DNA of 40,429 bases from an uncultured Verrucomicrobiota bacterium (GTDB taxonomy: Bacteria; Verrucomicrobiota; Verrucomicrobiia; Methylacidiphilales; Verrucolacustridaceae). The notes under the pieces are model-generated. The model was given only the letters and a program-made list of their open reading frames with translations. It had not been told where the DNA came from and did no database searches. The stretch lies in contig CAJBOM010000206.1 of the NCBI GenBank assembly GCA_903956835.1, positions 1-40,429 on the forward strand. The letters are read 5' to 3'. Positions 24,113 to 32,495 of this stretch are shown one piece after another. A program made the translations under genes and the position numbers. How positions within the stretch are numbered: the stretch's first letter is position 1; each line of letters opens with the position of its first letter.

Positions 24113-25039
24113 ATGATCCGAGTTGAAAATTTAACAAAGAAGTATGCGGGAGGAGAGGCAGTGCGGGGCATTTCCTTCTCGGTGGAAAAGGGGGAGGTGG
24201 TGGGATTCTTGGGGCCGAACGGAGCGGGAAAATCCACAACCATGCGGATTCTGACCGGCTTTTTGCCTGCAACGGACGGGCAGATTGAGGTGGCGGGGGC
24301 GAAATTACCTGAGGAGAGCTTGCTGGTGCGCCAGCGGATCGGATACATGCCTGAAAATGTTCCGCTTTATCCCGAGATGAGAGTGGAGGAGTTTTTGGAG
24401 TATCGAGGTCGATTGAAGAGAGTTGCGCGGAAGGGGATTACGGAGCGGGTAGGATTAGTTCTGGATCAGTGTGGTTTGTCGGATGTGCGGAAGAAAATTA
24501 TCGGAACCCTTTCTAAGGGATTTCGGCAGCGGGTGGGCCTGGCAGATGCTTTGATTCATAATCCGCCTTTATTGATTTTGGATGAGCCGACCGCGGGTTT
24601 GGATCCGCATCAGATTCGCTCCTTTCGTGAGTTGATCAAGGATTTGGGGCGGGACCGTACGATTTTGCTCTCGACCCACATTCTTTCCGAAGTGGAAATG
24701 GTCTGTCGACGAGCGATCATCATCAACCGAGGAAAGATTGAGGCGTCGGATACTTTGGCCAACTTGGCCAAGAGGGTGCAAGCGGGGGCTTTACAGATTG
24801 AGGTGAAAGCGGATCCAGTAGGGGCGAGGGAGAAGCTGGCCAAATTGAGCGAAGTTGGGGGTGTGGTGGAATTAAACCGGGTGGGAGAGTGGGTATCTTT
24901 TGAGGTGACGGCCTTACCAGGGAAGGATATTCGCGGAGAAGTGGACGGTTTGATTAAACGGGAACAGTGGCCCTTGCGAGATTTCCGTCGCGAAAAGGCC
25001 CGTCTGGAAGATGTCTTTGTGGAGTTGACGCAAGAATAG
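24113..25039 (+). CDS. ABC transporter ATP-binding protein (GldA-like)
   Basis: A 308-residue ABC ATPase: Walker A GPNGAGKST near residue 39, an atypical signature 'LSKGFRQRVGLADAL' and Walker B 'LLILDEPTAGLDP', followed by an about 90-residue C-terminal extension. It energises the membrane partner encoded next. The gene set (ATPase, ABC-2 permease, PF09822-like protein, DUF4340 protein) resembles the GldA-GldF-GldG system known from gliding Bacteroidota. The same set occurs in many non-gliding bacteria, where the substrate is unknown. Confidence 0.92.
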   Translation: MIRVENLTKKYAGGEAVRGISFSVEKGEVVGFLGPNGAGKSTTMRILTGFLPATDGQIEVAGAKLPEESLLVRQRIGYMPENVPLYPEMRVEEFLEYRGRLKRVARKGITERVGLVLDQCGLSDVRKKIIGTLSKGFRQRVGLADALIHNPPLLILDEPTAGLDPHQIRSFRELIKDLGRDRTILLSTHILSEVEMVCRRAIIINRGKIEASDTLANLAKRVQAGALQIEVKADPVGAREKLAKLSEVGGVVELNRVGEWVSFEVTALPGKDIRGEVDGLIKREQWPLRDFRREKARLEDVFVELTQE

Positions 25040-25042
25040 GAG

Positions 25043-25801
25043 ATGATGATGACCCGTGCATTTTGGACTTTATGGAAGCGAGAGGCCGGAGCGATCCTGC
25101 TCTCCCCAATCGCGTGGGTTCTTCTGACCTGCATGGCCTTGATCAATGGTTTTAGCTTTAGTCAGTGCGTAGCCTATCTCGGCCAGGGCGTGCGAGAGTT
25201 CACGGTGATGCAGATCTATTTCTATATTTTCCACTTTTGGTTTCTCCTGATTATTCTCGTTCCGATTTTAACGATGAGACTTTTTTCGGAGGAGTATAAG
25301 ACTGGGACGATTGAGATGCTTTTGACGGCGCCAGTGCGAGATGGGGATGTGATTCTTTCCAAGTTTGCGGGTGCGCTCTCTTTTTACCTTCTGTTGTGGA
25401 TTCCCTCCTTGTTGGGGTTAGCGGTTTTCCAAGTGGTGACGCATCAAGCGGTGCCAGTGGCGTGGATTCCGTTGGGGCTTTCCTACTTGATGGTGACGCT
25501 GGTGGGGATGCTTTATCTCTCGATCGGGTTATTTACTTCGGTGCTGAGCAAGAATCAGGCGGTCTCGGCGATGCTAAGCTTTACGATCATTGCCCTGCTG
25601 TTCTTTACGGGCTTTTTAAGTTATCTGGTGAGGGATCCTGGGTGGCGGGAAGTGCTTACCTATATTTTTACCTTGGAGCAGATGCGTTCCTTTAGTGCGG
25701 GGCAGTTCGATTCTCGGCCGGTGGTCTTTTACTTGAGTGGGACAATATTCTTTCTCTGCTTAACCCAGCGGGTGATGGCGAATCGTACTTTGAAGGGATG
25801 A
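25043..25801 (+). CDS. ABC-2 type permease (GldF-like)
   Basis: A 252-residue membrane protein with six predicted segments. The ABC-2 cytoplasmic loop 'MRLFSEEYKTGTIEMLLTAPV' and the segment after it are characteristic of the GldF/NosY/CcmB-related group. It would form the membrane channel for the upstream ATPase. It starts three bases after the ATPase stop, within a GGAGATGATGATG stretch, and is followed by the GldG-like gene seven bases later. Confidence 0.9.
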   Translation: MMMTRAFWTLWKREAGAILLSPIAWVLLTCMALINGFSFSQCVAYLGQGVREFTVMQIYFYIFHFWFLLIILVPILTMRLFSEEYKTGTIEMLLTAPVRDGDVILSKFAGALSFYLLLWIPSLLGLAVFQVVTHQAVPVAWIPLGLSYLMVTLVGMLYLSIGLFTSVLSKNQAVSAMLSFTIIALLFFTGFLSYLVRDPGWREVLTYIFTLEQMRSFSAGQFDSRPVVFYLSGTIFFLCLTQRVMANRTLKG

Positions 25802-25808
25802 ACGGTAA

Positions 25809-27335
25809 ATGAGCGCTGAACCTCAAATTCCTCCGCCTCTTTCGGCGCTGCGCAAAGCACGGCGGCAACAGGCCTTTTTTGGTTGGTTGTTTTTACCGAT
25901 GCTGGTCTTCCTGCTTGCGGGAGTGAATTACATTGGATGGCGCCACTACAAGAGGGCTGATTTTACCCTGAACCAGTTTCAGGAGCTTTCAGGGCAGACG
26001 CTGAACCTTCTGAAGAATCTTGCGAGTGAGGTGACGTTGACGGCATTTCTCGCTCCGGAACAGGATACGACGGGCAGTTTGATTCAAGAGGACGTGCAAA
26101 AACTGCTCGATGAGTATCAATATCGGGGAGGTGGGAAGGTGAAGGTGGTGCTGGTGCGACCTTATCTTGATTTCCAAGCGGCACAGAAGTTGGCGGAAAA
26201 GTTTAAGCTAACGAGTAATGAGAATGTCATCGTGGTCCAATATGGGGAGCGTTCGCGGGTGTTGAAAGTGGCGGAGATGGCAGAGATCGATCCAGGCGCA
26301 ATGATGTCTGGGGGTGCGGCGCGGGTGAAAACCTTCCGAGCGGAGGAGAAGATATCTTCGGCGATTGGGGCCTTGGTGCAGGGCAAGCCAGCGAAGATTT
26401 ACGTCACAGAGGGTTCTGGGGAGTATAATTTGAATTCCACCGACCGAGATACTAGCGGCTATTCCCTTTTATCTGCCCGGCTTGCCTCGCAGAACCTTGA
26501 GTTGGTGCCATTGAAGTTGGCGGAGCAGGAGGGGGTGCCTGAGGATGCGGACGCACTTTTAGTGGCGGGTCCTAAATTTCAGTTGGCGGCTCCCTCGGTG
26601 GCGGCAATACGGGCTTATTTGGCGAAACCTGGAAAGCTGATCTTGCTGTTGGATCCTGGGGTGCCGACGGGTTTGGAAAACATTCTGGCGGAGCAGGGGG
26701 TAACGGTGAATCCAGACAAAATCTTTCGCAAGGTGGCGGTCTTAAGTACGGGTGGACTGACGCAAGGGGTGAACGAGGAGACGGTCGGCACAAGGTTCTC
26801 GGGACATCCTGCGATACGTTGGATTGAAAATGTAGGGGGGTCGATTCGTCTTGGGTCGTGTCGTTCTCTTTCGATTCGGCCAGCGACGGCGGCATCGACT
26901 GCCAAGGCTGAGATGCTGGTGGAGACATCCGATCGGTATTGGGCGAAGGGGTGGCCCCTAGCCACGGGTAAAAAAACCGATTTTGCGGAAGGGGAAGATA
27001 GGCATGGGCCCTTTGTGGTGGCGGCGGCGATTGATGGTTCCGCCCCTGGAGACAAGGGAAAGGAGGCGCTGGCGCTGAGGGCGGTGGTGGTGGGCTCGGC
27101 TTCGGCATTTGCGAATCAAAACATTTCTCCATTAGAAGTGGATTTCATGGTGAACTCGGTGAGTTGGATGTTGGGACGAAACGAATCGTTGGGAATTTCC
27201 CCGAAGACGCCGAAGGATTTCTCTCTTTCCTTAGAGGAGGGCCAGCAAAGGATCATCATCCTGGCCACCTTGCTGGGCATTCCCCTGGTGACAGGATCCT
27301 TGGGATTTCTGGTTTGGTGGCGGCGGCGTAGTTGA
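25809..27335 (+). CDS. GldG-like ABC auxiliary protein (PF09822 type)
   Basis: A 508-residue protein with membrane segments near residues 25-45 and at the extreme C-terminus (about 480-503), and a large outside domain between. After the first segment comes the family marker 'RADFTLNQFQELSGQTLNLLKNL', then 'VILVRPYLDFQAAQKLAEKF'-like and 'KIYVTEGSGEYNL' strands typical of the ABC_transp_aux domain. In the Gld system GldG works with GldF in the membrane. Here it sits between the permease and the DUF4340 gene. Confidence 0.88.
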   Translation: MSAEPQIPPPLSALRKARRQQAFFGWLFLPMLVFLLAGVNYIGWRHYKRADFTLNQFQELSGQTLNLLKNLASEVTLTAFLAPEQDTTGSLIQEDVQKLLDEYQYRGGGKVKVVLVRPYLDFQAAQKLAEKFKLTSNENVIVVQYGERSRVLKVAEMAEIDPGAMMSGGAARVKTFRAEEKISSAIGALVQGKPAKIYVTEGSGEYNLNSTDRDTSGYSLLSARLASQNLELVPLKLAEQEGVPEDADALLVAGPKFQLAAPSVAAIRAYLAKPGKLILLLDPGVPTGLENILAEQGVTVNPDKIFRKVAVLSTGGLTQGVNEETVGTRFSGHPAIRWIENVGGSIRLGSCRSLSIRPATAASTAKAEMLVETSDRYWAKGWPLATGKKTDFAEGEDRHGPFVVAAAIDGSAPGDKGKEALALRAVVVGSASAFANQNISPLEVDFMVNSVSWMLGRNESLGISPKTPKDFSLSLEEGQQRIIILATLLGIPLVTGSLGFLVWWRRRS

Positions 27336-27348
27336 TGGAAATAGCGGG

Positions 27349-29127
27349 ATGAGTGCGCGGTCTTTTCTAATTTCGCTGGGGTTGGTGTTGGCCCTGCTGA
27401 TCGCCCTGAGTGTCTTACAGCGGAGGGAGCCAGGAACAGAGAGGGGTGCACGTGAGTCCCGTCGGATAACAGATCTGCCTGTTCGGGAGGCGGAACGAAT
27501 CGAGCTTACCGGCCCGAAAGGGTCTTTTTCCTTTCGAAAAAAAGCGGAGAAGGAGTGGTTGTTGGAAAAGCCAATTCAGGGTGCAGCGGATGCGAGCTCG
27601 GTGAAACAACTTCTTTCAGAGATTCAATTCGTGGAGACGTTGCAGAAAATGCCGGAGGGGAAAAAAGAGGAGGCTCTGTTGCAGTCATTCGGACTTGGGC
27701 AACCGACGCGTACGGTGCGGGTGGGAACGAGGGAGGGGGAGTTGCAGGTTGAGACGGGCCGCGAAACTCCGATTGCGGGGGGTATTTACATTCGTGCGCG
27801 GCAACCGGGTCGGCCTGAACTCATTGCGGTAGTGCAAAAGCAGTTAGCGGAATCGATGGATCGTGACTTAACCGGGTGGAGAGAAAAGCGGGTATTACCT
27901 CTGGAGGTGTCTGAGGTGGAGGAGATTCTTTTGCATCAGGGAGCCTTGGAGGTGGAGGTGAGGAAGAAGGATGAGGAGTGGTCGATTCACAAGCCGGTGG
28001 ACGCTCCGGCTGATCCGGTGGCGGTGGGTACTGTTCTCGGGGAGATGTCTGCTTTGAAGGCGGCGTCTTTTGTTTCGGATACAGGGGGAGATCTGGCGTT
28101 GTATGGGTTGAATGCGCCGGGGTTGGTTTTTGAATTACGGACAAAGGCGACGAATCGGATTCTGCAGATTGGGCAAGTGAATCCGCAAAATACGCAGCAG
28201 GTTTTTGCCCGGGTGACTGATCAGCCGTCGGTTTTCCTTTTGGCTCGGTCGGCAATTGATGTCTTAGGGAAAATGGCGGATCGGGTGAGGGATAAGCGTT
28301 TGGTGACCTTTTCTTCTCCTGCGCAGGTGCAGGCAGTGGATTTTGCTGGGCGTGGGGGGGAGTATCGTCTTGAGCGTGGGCAGGGCACAAACCGGTGGAC
28401 GCTACGGGTGGGCGGGAAAGAACGGGTGGCCGATGAGTTGAGAGTGGTGGCTTGGTTGGAGTATTGGCAGGAGGCGCGAGCGAGTCGTTTTCTTTCGACG
28501 GAAGATCCAGCGCGGATGGGTTTGAATAAGCCTCGGCAAACCGTGACTTTTTCTTGGTCGAATACTGTGGGAGCTGGGGGATCGACGAATCGGGTGGAGA
28601 CTTTGAAATTCGGAGATGATGCCAGCAAGGAGGAGGTCTTCGCTCAGTTGGCGGCGATTTCTGGAGGAATGGCGTTGCCGATGGCTCTGTGGCGAAGTAT
28701 TCCCGAGAGTCCGTGGAACTGGCTGAGACAGGAGTTGCTTCCTGCTGATTTCGGACCCGTGACGGGATTGATCTGGGCCTCAGGAGGAGCACGCCATGAG
28801 TATCTTGCGGGAGCGGATGGGCGGTGGCGTGCAGAGGGGGCGGTGGCAAATGTTCCAGAAGCGGCGGGCTACGCGGAGCGATTAGCTCATCTGGAAGTGT
28901 CGCGGTGGACAGGAGAACCGCGCAAAGGAGATTTTAGTAAAACTGATGTCGAAATTGTTGTGCAGGGGGAGAAGGGGAAAAGGGCGAGGATCGTGGTGGG
29001 TCGTCCGATGGCGGATGGATTCGCTCCGGTGCATGTGGAGGGGGCTGAATTTGCAGGTCTGCTTTCGCAAAATCAGGTAGGGCAGCTTAAGCAAGATCCT
29101 CGTTTACCTATCTCAACCCAGAGGTGA
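27349..29127 (+). CDS. DUF4340 domain-containing membrane-anchored protein
   Basis: A 592-residue protein with one N-terminal membrane anchor (about 5-22) and an extracytoplasmic part built of repeated beta-rich modules. 'GKEWLLEKPIQGAADASSVKQLLSEI'-type and 'WSIHKPVDAPADPVAVGTVLGEMSAL' stretches recur, as do 'ALYGLNAPGLVFEL'-like strands, matching DUF4340. Its function is not known. It nearly always follows GldG-like genes and probably works outside the membrane with that ABC complex. Confidence 0.82.
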   Translation: MSARSFLISLGLVLALLIALSVLQRREPGTERGARESRRITDLPVREAERIELTGPKGSFSFRKKAEKEWLLEKPIQGAADASSVKQLLSEIQFVETLQKMPEGKKEEALLQSFGLGQPTRTVRVGTREGELQVETGRETPIAGGIYIRARQPGRPELIAVVQKQLAESMDRDLTGWREKRVLPLEVSEVEEILLHQGALEVEVRKKDEEWSIHKPVDAPADPVAVGTVLGEMSALKAASFVSDTGGDLALYGLNAPGLVFELRTKATNRILQIGQVNPQNTQQVFARVTDQPSVFLLARSAIDVLGKMADRVRDKRLVTFSSPAQVQAVDFAGRGGEYRLERGQGTNRWTLRVGGKERVADELRVVAWLEYWQEARASRFLSTEDPARMGLNKPRQTVTFSWSNTVGAGGSTNRVETLKFGDDASKEEVFAQLAAISGGMALPMALWRSIPESPWNWLRQELLPADFGPVTGLIWASGGARHEYLAGADGRWRAEGAVANVPEAAGYAERLAHLEVSRWTGEPRKGDFSKTDVEIVVQGEKGKRARIVVGRPMADGFAPVHVEGAEFAGLLSQNQVGQLKQDPRLPISTQR

Positions 29128-29157
29128 CGCGGGAATTCTTTAGGTTAGATTGAAGAG

Positions 29158-29457
29158 ATGGAACGGGACCGAAAAAGTGCCACGCCGCAGAGCCAAGTCC
29201 GAGTACGACCTAAGCTGTACGGGGTAGCTCTTTATCTAGTGGCGGGAATCCTACTGATTCAGGTTCTTTTCTGTATTTCGGTATTCGTCCTCAGGCCCTA
29301 CGCCCAAGGGAAAACCCCCGAAGGAATATTGAATAGTGAAAGAGCGAAAGCGGGGGAGTGGTGGGGTGGGGTGACGCACTTTTTGCAGTCCCGAGTAACC
29401 AAGGGGATGATGGCACCGCGCGGAGAGACGAATGCGCCGGTGTCCGCACCCCGCTGA
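29158..29457 (+). CDS. Unrecognised small single-pass membrane protein
   Basis: A 99-residue protein with a basic N-terminus, one strong membrane helix (about 23-47) and a polar tail ending in Pro and Ala. I recognise no family. It lies 30 bases after the DUF4340 gene and six bases before another N-terminally anchored protein, so it is probably part of the same transcript and may be an accessory subunit of the ABC system. Confidence 0.6.
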   Translation: MERDRKSATPQSQVRVRPKLYGVALYLVAGILLIQVLFCISVFVLRPYAQGKTPEGILNSERAKAGEWWGGVTHFLQSRVTKGMMAPRGETNAPVSAPR

Positions 29458-29463
29458 AACTTT

Positions 29464-30399
29464 ATGGCTGAGAAAAAAAGTCGGACTTGGATTTTAGCGG
29501 CGGCAGGGTTGGTGGGGATTCAAGTTTTAGTTTTGTTCGGGCTACTGAAGTTGCGCCATCAGGACACGGATGAGTCGCGAGAATGGTCGTTGGATCCGAA
29601 GGCGACGGTGGAGGAGGCGGCTCGGGAGAAGGAGTCGCGCGAGGCGCTGGGTAATCTGCCCTTGCCTGAGGGGACGAGACGTTTGACGGTGGCGGGGGCA
29701 CAGGCGGCGGCGCCACAGGCGGAGGATCTTTTGGAGCAGGCCAGAGAGCTGCAAAATCGGGGACAACTTGATTTGGCGGAGAAATTGCTGGGGCAAGCTG
29801 AGGCTAAGGCACCTGAGAATAATCGGATTCGGGTGGCGTCGGCATTGTTGGCAGAGGCGCGGCAAGATTCGGCCTTGGCGCTGCAGCGTTGGCGGGATTG
29901 TATTCGAGCGAGTGATCCAAGCGGGACGACTCGGCGGTTGGCCTTAGCGCGAGCAAGAGTGGTGGAAGAGAGGATGCGGCTTGAGCAGGTGGCGAGGCAA
30001 CGAGAGGAAAGTTTGGCGAAGAACTCACGGAAACTGGCTTTGGCAGGGGTGGTGGAGGAGAAGAGCGGGGGGGAGGGGCGGCGAGTTACTTGGAATGTAC
30101 GGGCGGTGAGTGGAAATCGTCCGTTGGATGCGGGGAAAGTGGGGGTGCGGGTGACTTTTTTTGAGCGTGGTCCGAATGGAGTTTTGCAAAAGAGTGCGGG
30201 AGGACTTCCGCGTTGGGAGAAAGGGCCTCCGTTGGTGGAGGGTGATGGATGGCGGAATCTTTCGGCGGAAGCTCGGCCCAGTGCGGAATCTAAATATGCG
30301 GGATACTCCTGGCAGCTTTTTTACGATGGAGAGTTGCAGGATGAGCGAATTCAGCCCGCGTCCTTGCGGGGTGTTCTGCGTGAAATCCCGCGGAGCTGA
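29464..30399 (+). CDS. Unrecognised membrane-anchored protein with TPR-like helices
   Basis: A 311-residue protein. Residues about 8-27 form one membrane helix. Residues about 80-190 are helical and TPR-like ('[33 protein letters not shown]' followed by a second repeat). The last 110 residues look like a beta-sandwich domain ('[27 protein letters not shown]'). I cannot name a family. It may be a scaffold for the upstream ABC/DUF4340 complex. Its last three codons and TGA lie within the tRNA-Asp gene on the other strand. Confidence 0.65.
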   Translation: MAEKKSRTWILAAAGLVGIQVLVLFGLLKLRHQDTDESREWSLDPKATVEEAAREKESREALGNLPLPEGTRRLTVAGAQAAAPQAEDLLEQARELQNRGQLDLAEKLLGQAEAKAPENNRIRVASALLAEARQDSALALQRWRDCIRASDPSGTTRRLALARARVVEERMRLEQVARQREESLAKNSRKLALAGVVEEKSGGEGRRVTWNVRAVSGNRPLDAGKVGVRVTFFERGPNGVLQKSAGGLPRWEKGPPLVEGDGWRNLSAEARPSAESKYAGYSWQLFYDGELQDERIQPASLRGVLREIPRS

Positions 30400-30464
30400 C
30401 GGGGCTCGAACCCGCAACCCCCGCCGTGACAGGGCGGTGCTCTAACCAATTGAGCTACAGCTCC
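30391..30464 (-). tRNA. tRNA-Asp (GTC)
   Basis: Read leftward, the gene folds as a complete cloverleaf: acceptor GGAGCTG pairing with CAGCTCC, a D-arm GCTCAATTGGTTAGAGC, an anticodon stem CCGCC/GGCGG around the loop CTGTCAC (anticodon GTC, aspartate) and a T-arm with GGTTCGAGCCCC. The discriminator base is G, as expected for tRNA-Asp. CCA is not encoded and must be added by nucleotidyltransferase. The 3' end overlaps the last nine bases of the rightward protein gene. Confidence 0.96.
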
Positions 30465-30478
30465 AACCAAGATAGAAA
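30450..30478 (+). promoter_or_regulatory. Candidate promoter of nadB
   Basis: TTGAGC (30450-30455), a 17-base spacer and TAGAAA (30473-30478) lie ten bases before the nadB ATG. The -35 element would fall inside the oppositely oriented tRNA-Asp gene, so transcription of the two could interfere. The match is moderate. Confidence 0.3.
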
Positions 30479-30488
30479 TATACCTGCG

Positions 30489-32093
30489 ATGGCGAAGAGA
30501 CCAAGTCAGGAATTCACGGCTGAGGTGGTCGTGGTGGGGAGTGGGATTGCGGGGTTGAGCTTTGCCCTGAAGGCATCGCGACATGCACGGGTCCTTTTAT
30601 TGACGAAAAAGAACGCGGCAGAATCAAATACCAACTATGCGCAGGGGGGGATTGCCTGTGTAACTTCGGCGGAGGACTCCTCCGAGTTGCATGTGCAGGA
30701 CACGATGGCGGCGGGGGCGGGGTTGTGTCGGGAGGCGGTGGTCAGGCAAGTGGTGCAGGCTGGTCCGGCCCGAGTGGCGGAGTTGATTGCGCTGGGGGTG
30801 AAGTTCACGGCGAAGCAGGTTGGGAGTGGTCAGGGGTTAGATCTGGGTAAGGAGGCGGGGCACAGTAAGAGGCGGGTTTTGCATGCAGGGGATATTACGG
30901 GGAAGGAGCTGGAGAAAGCTCTTTTGGCGGCAGTGCGGGCGTCGCGGAACATTGAGATCCGAGAGGATTTGGTGGCAATTGATTTGGTTACCTCGAAAAA
31001 ACTGAAGAAGTCGGGGCCGAATCAGGTGAAGGGGCTTTATGTTTTAGAGAGTGCGAAGCAGCGGGTTTTAGCGATCTCCGCGCGGATGGTAGTTTTGGCT
31101 ACGGGGGGGTGTGGGAAGTGTTATCTCTACACGACGAATCCGCCGATTGCGACTGGGGATGGGGTGGCGATTGCCTATCGGGCGGGAGTAGCGATTGCGA
31201 ATATGGAGTTTATCCAGTTTCATCCTACCTGTCTTTTTCATCCCACGGCGCCGACTTTTCTAATTTCGGAGGCGTTGCGTGGAGAGGGGGGAGTGGTGGT
31301 GGATGCGCAGGGAAAGGATTTCACGAAAAAGAGGGATGCGCGGGGTTCGTTGGCGCCGCGAGATATTTTGGCCCGCGCGATTGACGAGGAGATGAAGGAA
31401 ACGGGGGCGCCCTGTGTGTTTTTGGATATTCGTTCCCGTGGGGCGGACTTTTTGGAAAAACGTTTTCCTGCGATTACGGCGACTTTACGTGAGTTAGGCA
31501 TTGATCCTGCGAAGCAATTGATTCCGGTGGTGCCGGCGGCACACTATCAGTGTGGGGGAGTGCCAGCGCAGTTGGATGGATCGACACAACTTCAGGGTTT
31601 ACTCGCGTTGGGGGAGGTGGCCTGCACTGGGTTGCATGGCGCAAATCGGCTGGCGAGTAATTCTTTGCTGGAGGCGTTAGTGATGGCCCATCAGGCGGCG
31701 GAGGCTCTGCCCGAGAAGCTGGCTGGTTTGGGCAAGACTGGCCCTATTCCTGAGTGGAAGGAGGGGAAAGCCCATGATGCGGATGAGATGGTGGTGTTGA
31801 CTCATAACTGGAAGGAGATCCGGCAGTTGATGTGGGATTACGTGGGGATCGCGCGGACGAATAAGCGGTTGTTGCGGGCTCGGTCACGATTGAGGCTGCT
31901 TTTGCAAGAAGTGCAGGAGTTTTACTGGAACTTCCGAGTGACGAGTGATTTGTTGGAGTTACGGAATTTGGCATTATGTGCGTCACTGATTGTGGAGTCG
32001 GCTTTGAGGAGGAAGGAGAGTCGGGGCCTGAATGCGAATGCGGACTATCCGAAAAAGCGGAAAGAGGCGAGGGACACCCTGATTACCCCTTAG
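30489..32093 (+). CDS. nadB: L-aspartate oxidase
   Basis: A 534-residue flavoprotein that oxidises L-aspartate to iminoaspartate, the first step of NAD synthesis. It has the FAD dinucleotide fold '[13 protein letters not shown]', the '[12 protein letters not shown]' loop, 'FHPTCLFHP' and '[10 protein letters not shown]', the catalytic-site 'AAHYQCGGV', and '[24 protein letters not shown]' at the FAD site, followed by the helical C-terminal domain. The ATG at 30489 fits the family N-terminus. The open frame upstream runs into the tRNA gene. Its FAD cofactor derives from the riboflavin operon in the same window. nadA and nadC are not seen. Confidence 0.95.
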   Translation: MAKRPSQEFTAEVVVVGSGIAGLSFALKASRHARVLLLTKKNAAESNTNYAQGGIACVTSAEDSSELHVQDTMAAGAGLCREAVVRQVVQAGPARVAELIALGVKFTAKQVGSGQGLDLGKEAGHSKRRVLHAGDITGKELEKALLAAVRASRNIEIREDLVAIDLVTSKKLKKSGPNQVKGLYVLESAKQRVLAISARMVVLATGGCGKCYLYTTNPPIATGDGVAIAYRAGVAIANMEFIQFHPTCLFHPTAPTFLISEALRGEGGVVVDAQGKDFTKKRDARGSLAPRDILARAIDEEMKETGAPCVFLDIRSRGADFLEKRFPAITATLRELGIDPAKQLIPVVPAAHYQCGGVPAQLDGSTQLQGLLALGEVACTGLHGANRLASNSLLEALVMAHQAAEALPEKLAGLGKTGPIPEWKEGKAHDADEMVVLTHNWKEIRQLMWDYVGIARTNKRLLRARSRLRLLLQEVQEFYWNFRVTSDLLELRNLALCASLIVESALRRKESRGLNANADYPKKRKEARDTLITP

Positions 32094-32167
32094 GTGAGAT
32101 GGTATTCGCAGCCTATTACGAGTAAGGAATCTTGAAGTTTGGGTCGGGGGCGGGTAGAGTTTTAAGA

Positions 32168-32452
32168 GTGATTCAAGAAACTACTGTTCGTCCCGAGAAG
32201 ACGGTAAAGGTGATTATGGGGATTGCGGCGCTGAGCTTGGTGACCATAGCGGTTTGTATGGTGATTTTAGTTTCAAGGGGGAATCCTGTCATGGTGCGGA
32301 GGCAAGTTATGCCTGTGGAAAATCGGATGCCAATGATTCCTGGGATGATGCCACAAGGGGGCTCGATGGGGCAGGGTATGCCAGAGGGAATGAATCGCCT
32401 TGGCCAGCCTAAACCAGTGGGCCAACCTCCCGAGAAACCTGCGACGAAGTAA
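32168..32452 (+). CDS. Small Met/Pro/Gly-rich single-pass membrane protein
   Basis: A protein of about 94 residues with one membrane helix (roughly 17-36, 'IMGIAALSLVTIAVCMVILV') and a low-complexity tail rich in Met, Pro, Gly and Gln, with about 13 Met. No family is recognised. The Met-rich tail could bind soft metals such as copper, but this is only a guess. The start is uncertain: GTG at 32168 is used, while a TTG at 32132 preceded by AAGGA would add 12 residues. Confidence 0.5.
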   Translation: MIQETTVRPEKTVKVIMGIAALSLVTIAVCMVILVSRGNPVMVRRQVMPVENRMPMIPGMMPQGGSMGQGMPEGMNRLGQPKPVGQPPEKPATK

Positions 32453-32461
32453 GCCGAAGCG

Positions 32462-32489
32462 TTGCCCTTACCGAAGGGTCTGCTAGAAC
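32462..32489 (+). promoter_or_regulatory. Candidate promoter of serA (leaderless arrangement)
   Basis: TTGCCC (32462-32467), a 16-base spacer and TAGAAC (32484-32489) end six bases before the serA ATG, and TTTTGG between them is no ribosome binding site. A CCCTT/AAGGG hairpin (32465-32478) lies within the promoter and might instead be a weak terminator for the preceding small gene. Confidence 0.35.
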
Positions 32490-32495
32490 TTTTGG

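Noticed and set aside
24015-24272. N-terminal extension of ParA up to 24272.
   Set aside because: It would be Pro-rich and non-conserved, and would cross the divergent promoter and the first 160 bases of the ABC ATPase gene. The GTG at 24014 gives the normal ParA start.
27821-28849. A long (342-codon) leftward open frame antisense to the DUF4340 gene, and many similar ones elsewhere.
   Set aside because: The products are Pro/Ser/Thr-rich and match no family. They arise because the G-rich sense codons rarely give stop codons on the other strand. The sense frames carry clear domains.
32465-32478. CCCTT/AAGGG hairpin as a terminator after the small membrane protein gene.
   Set aside because: The stem has only five pairs, no T-run follows directly and it overlaps the serA promoter candidate, so I did not list it separately.
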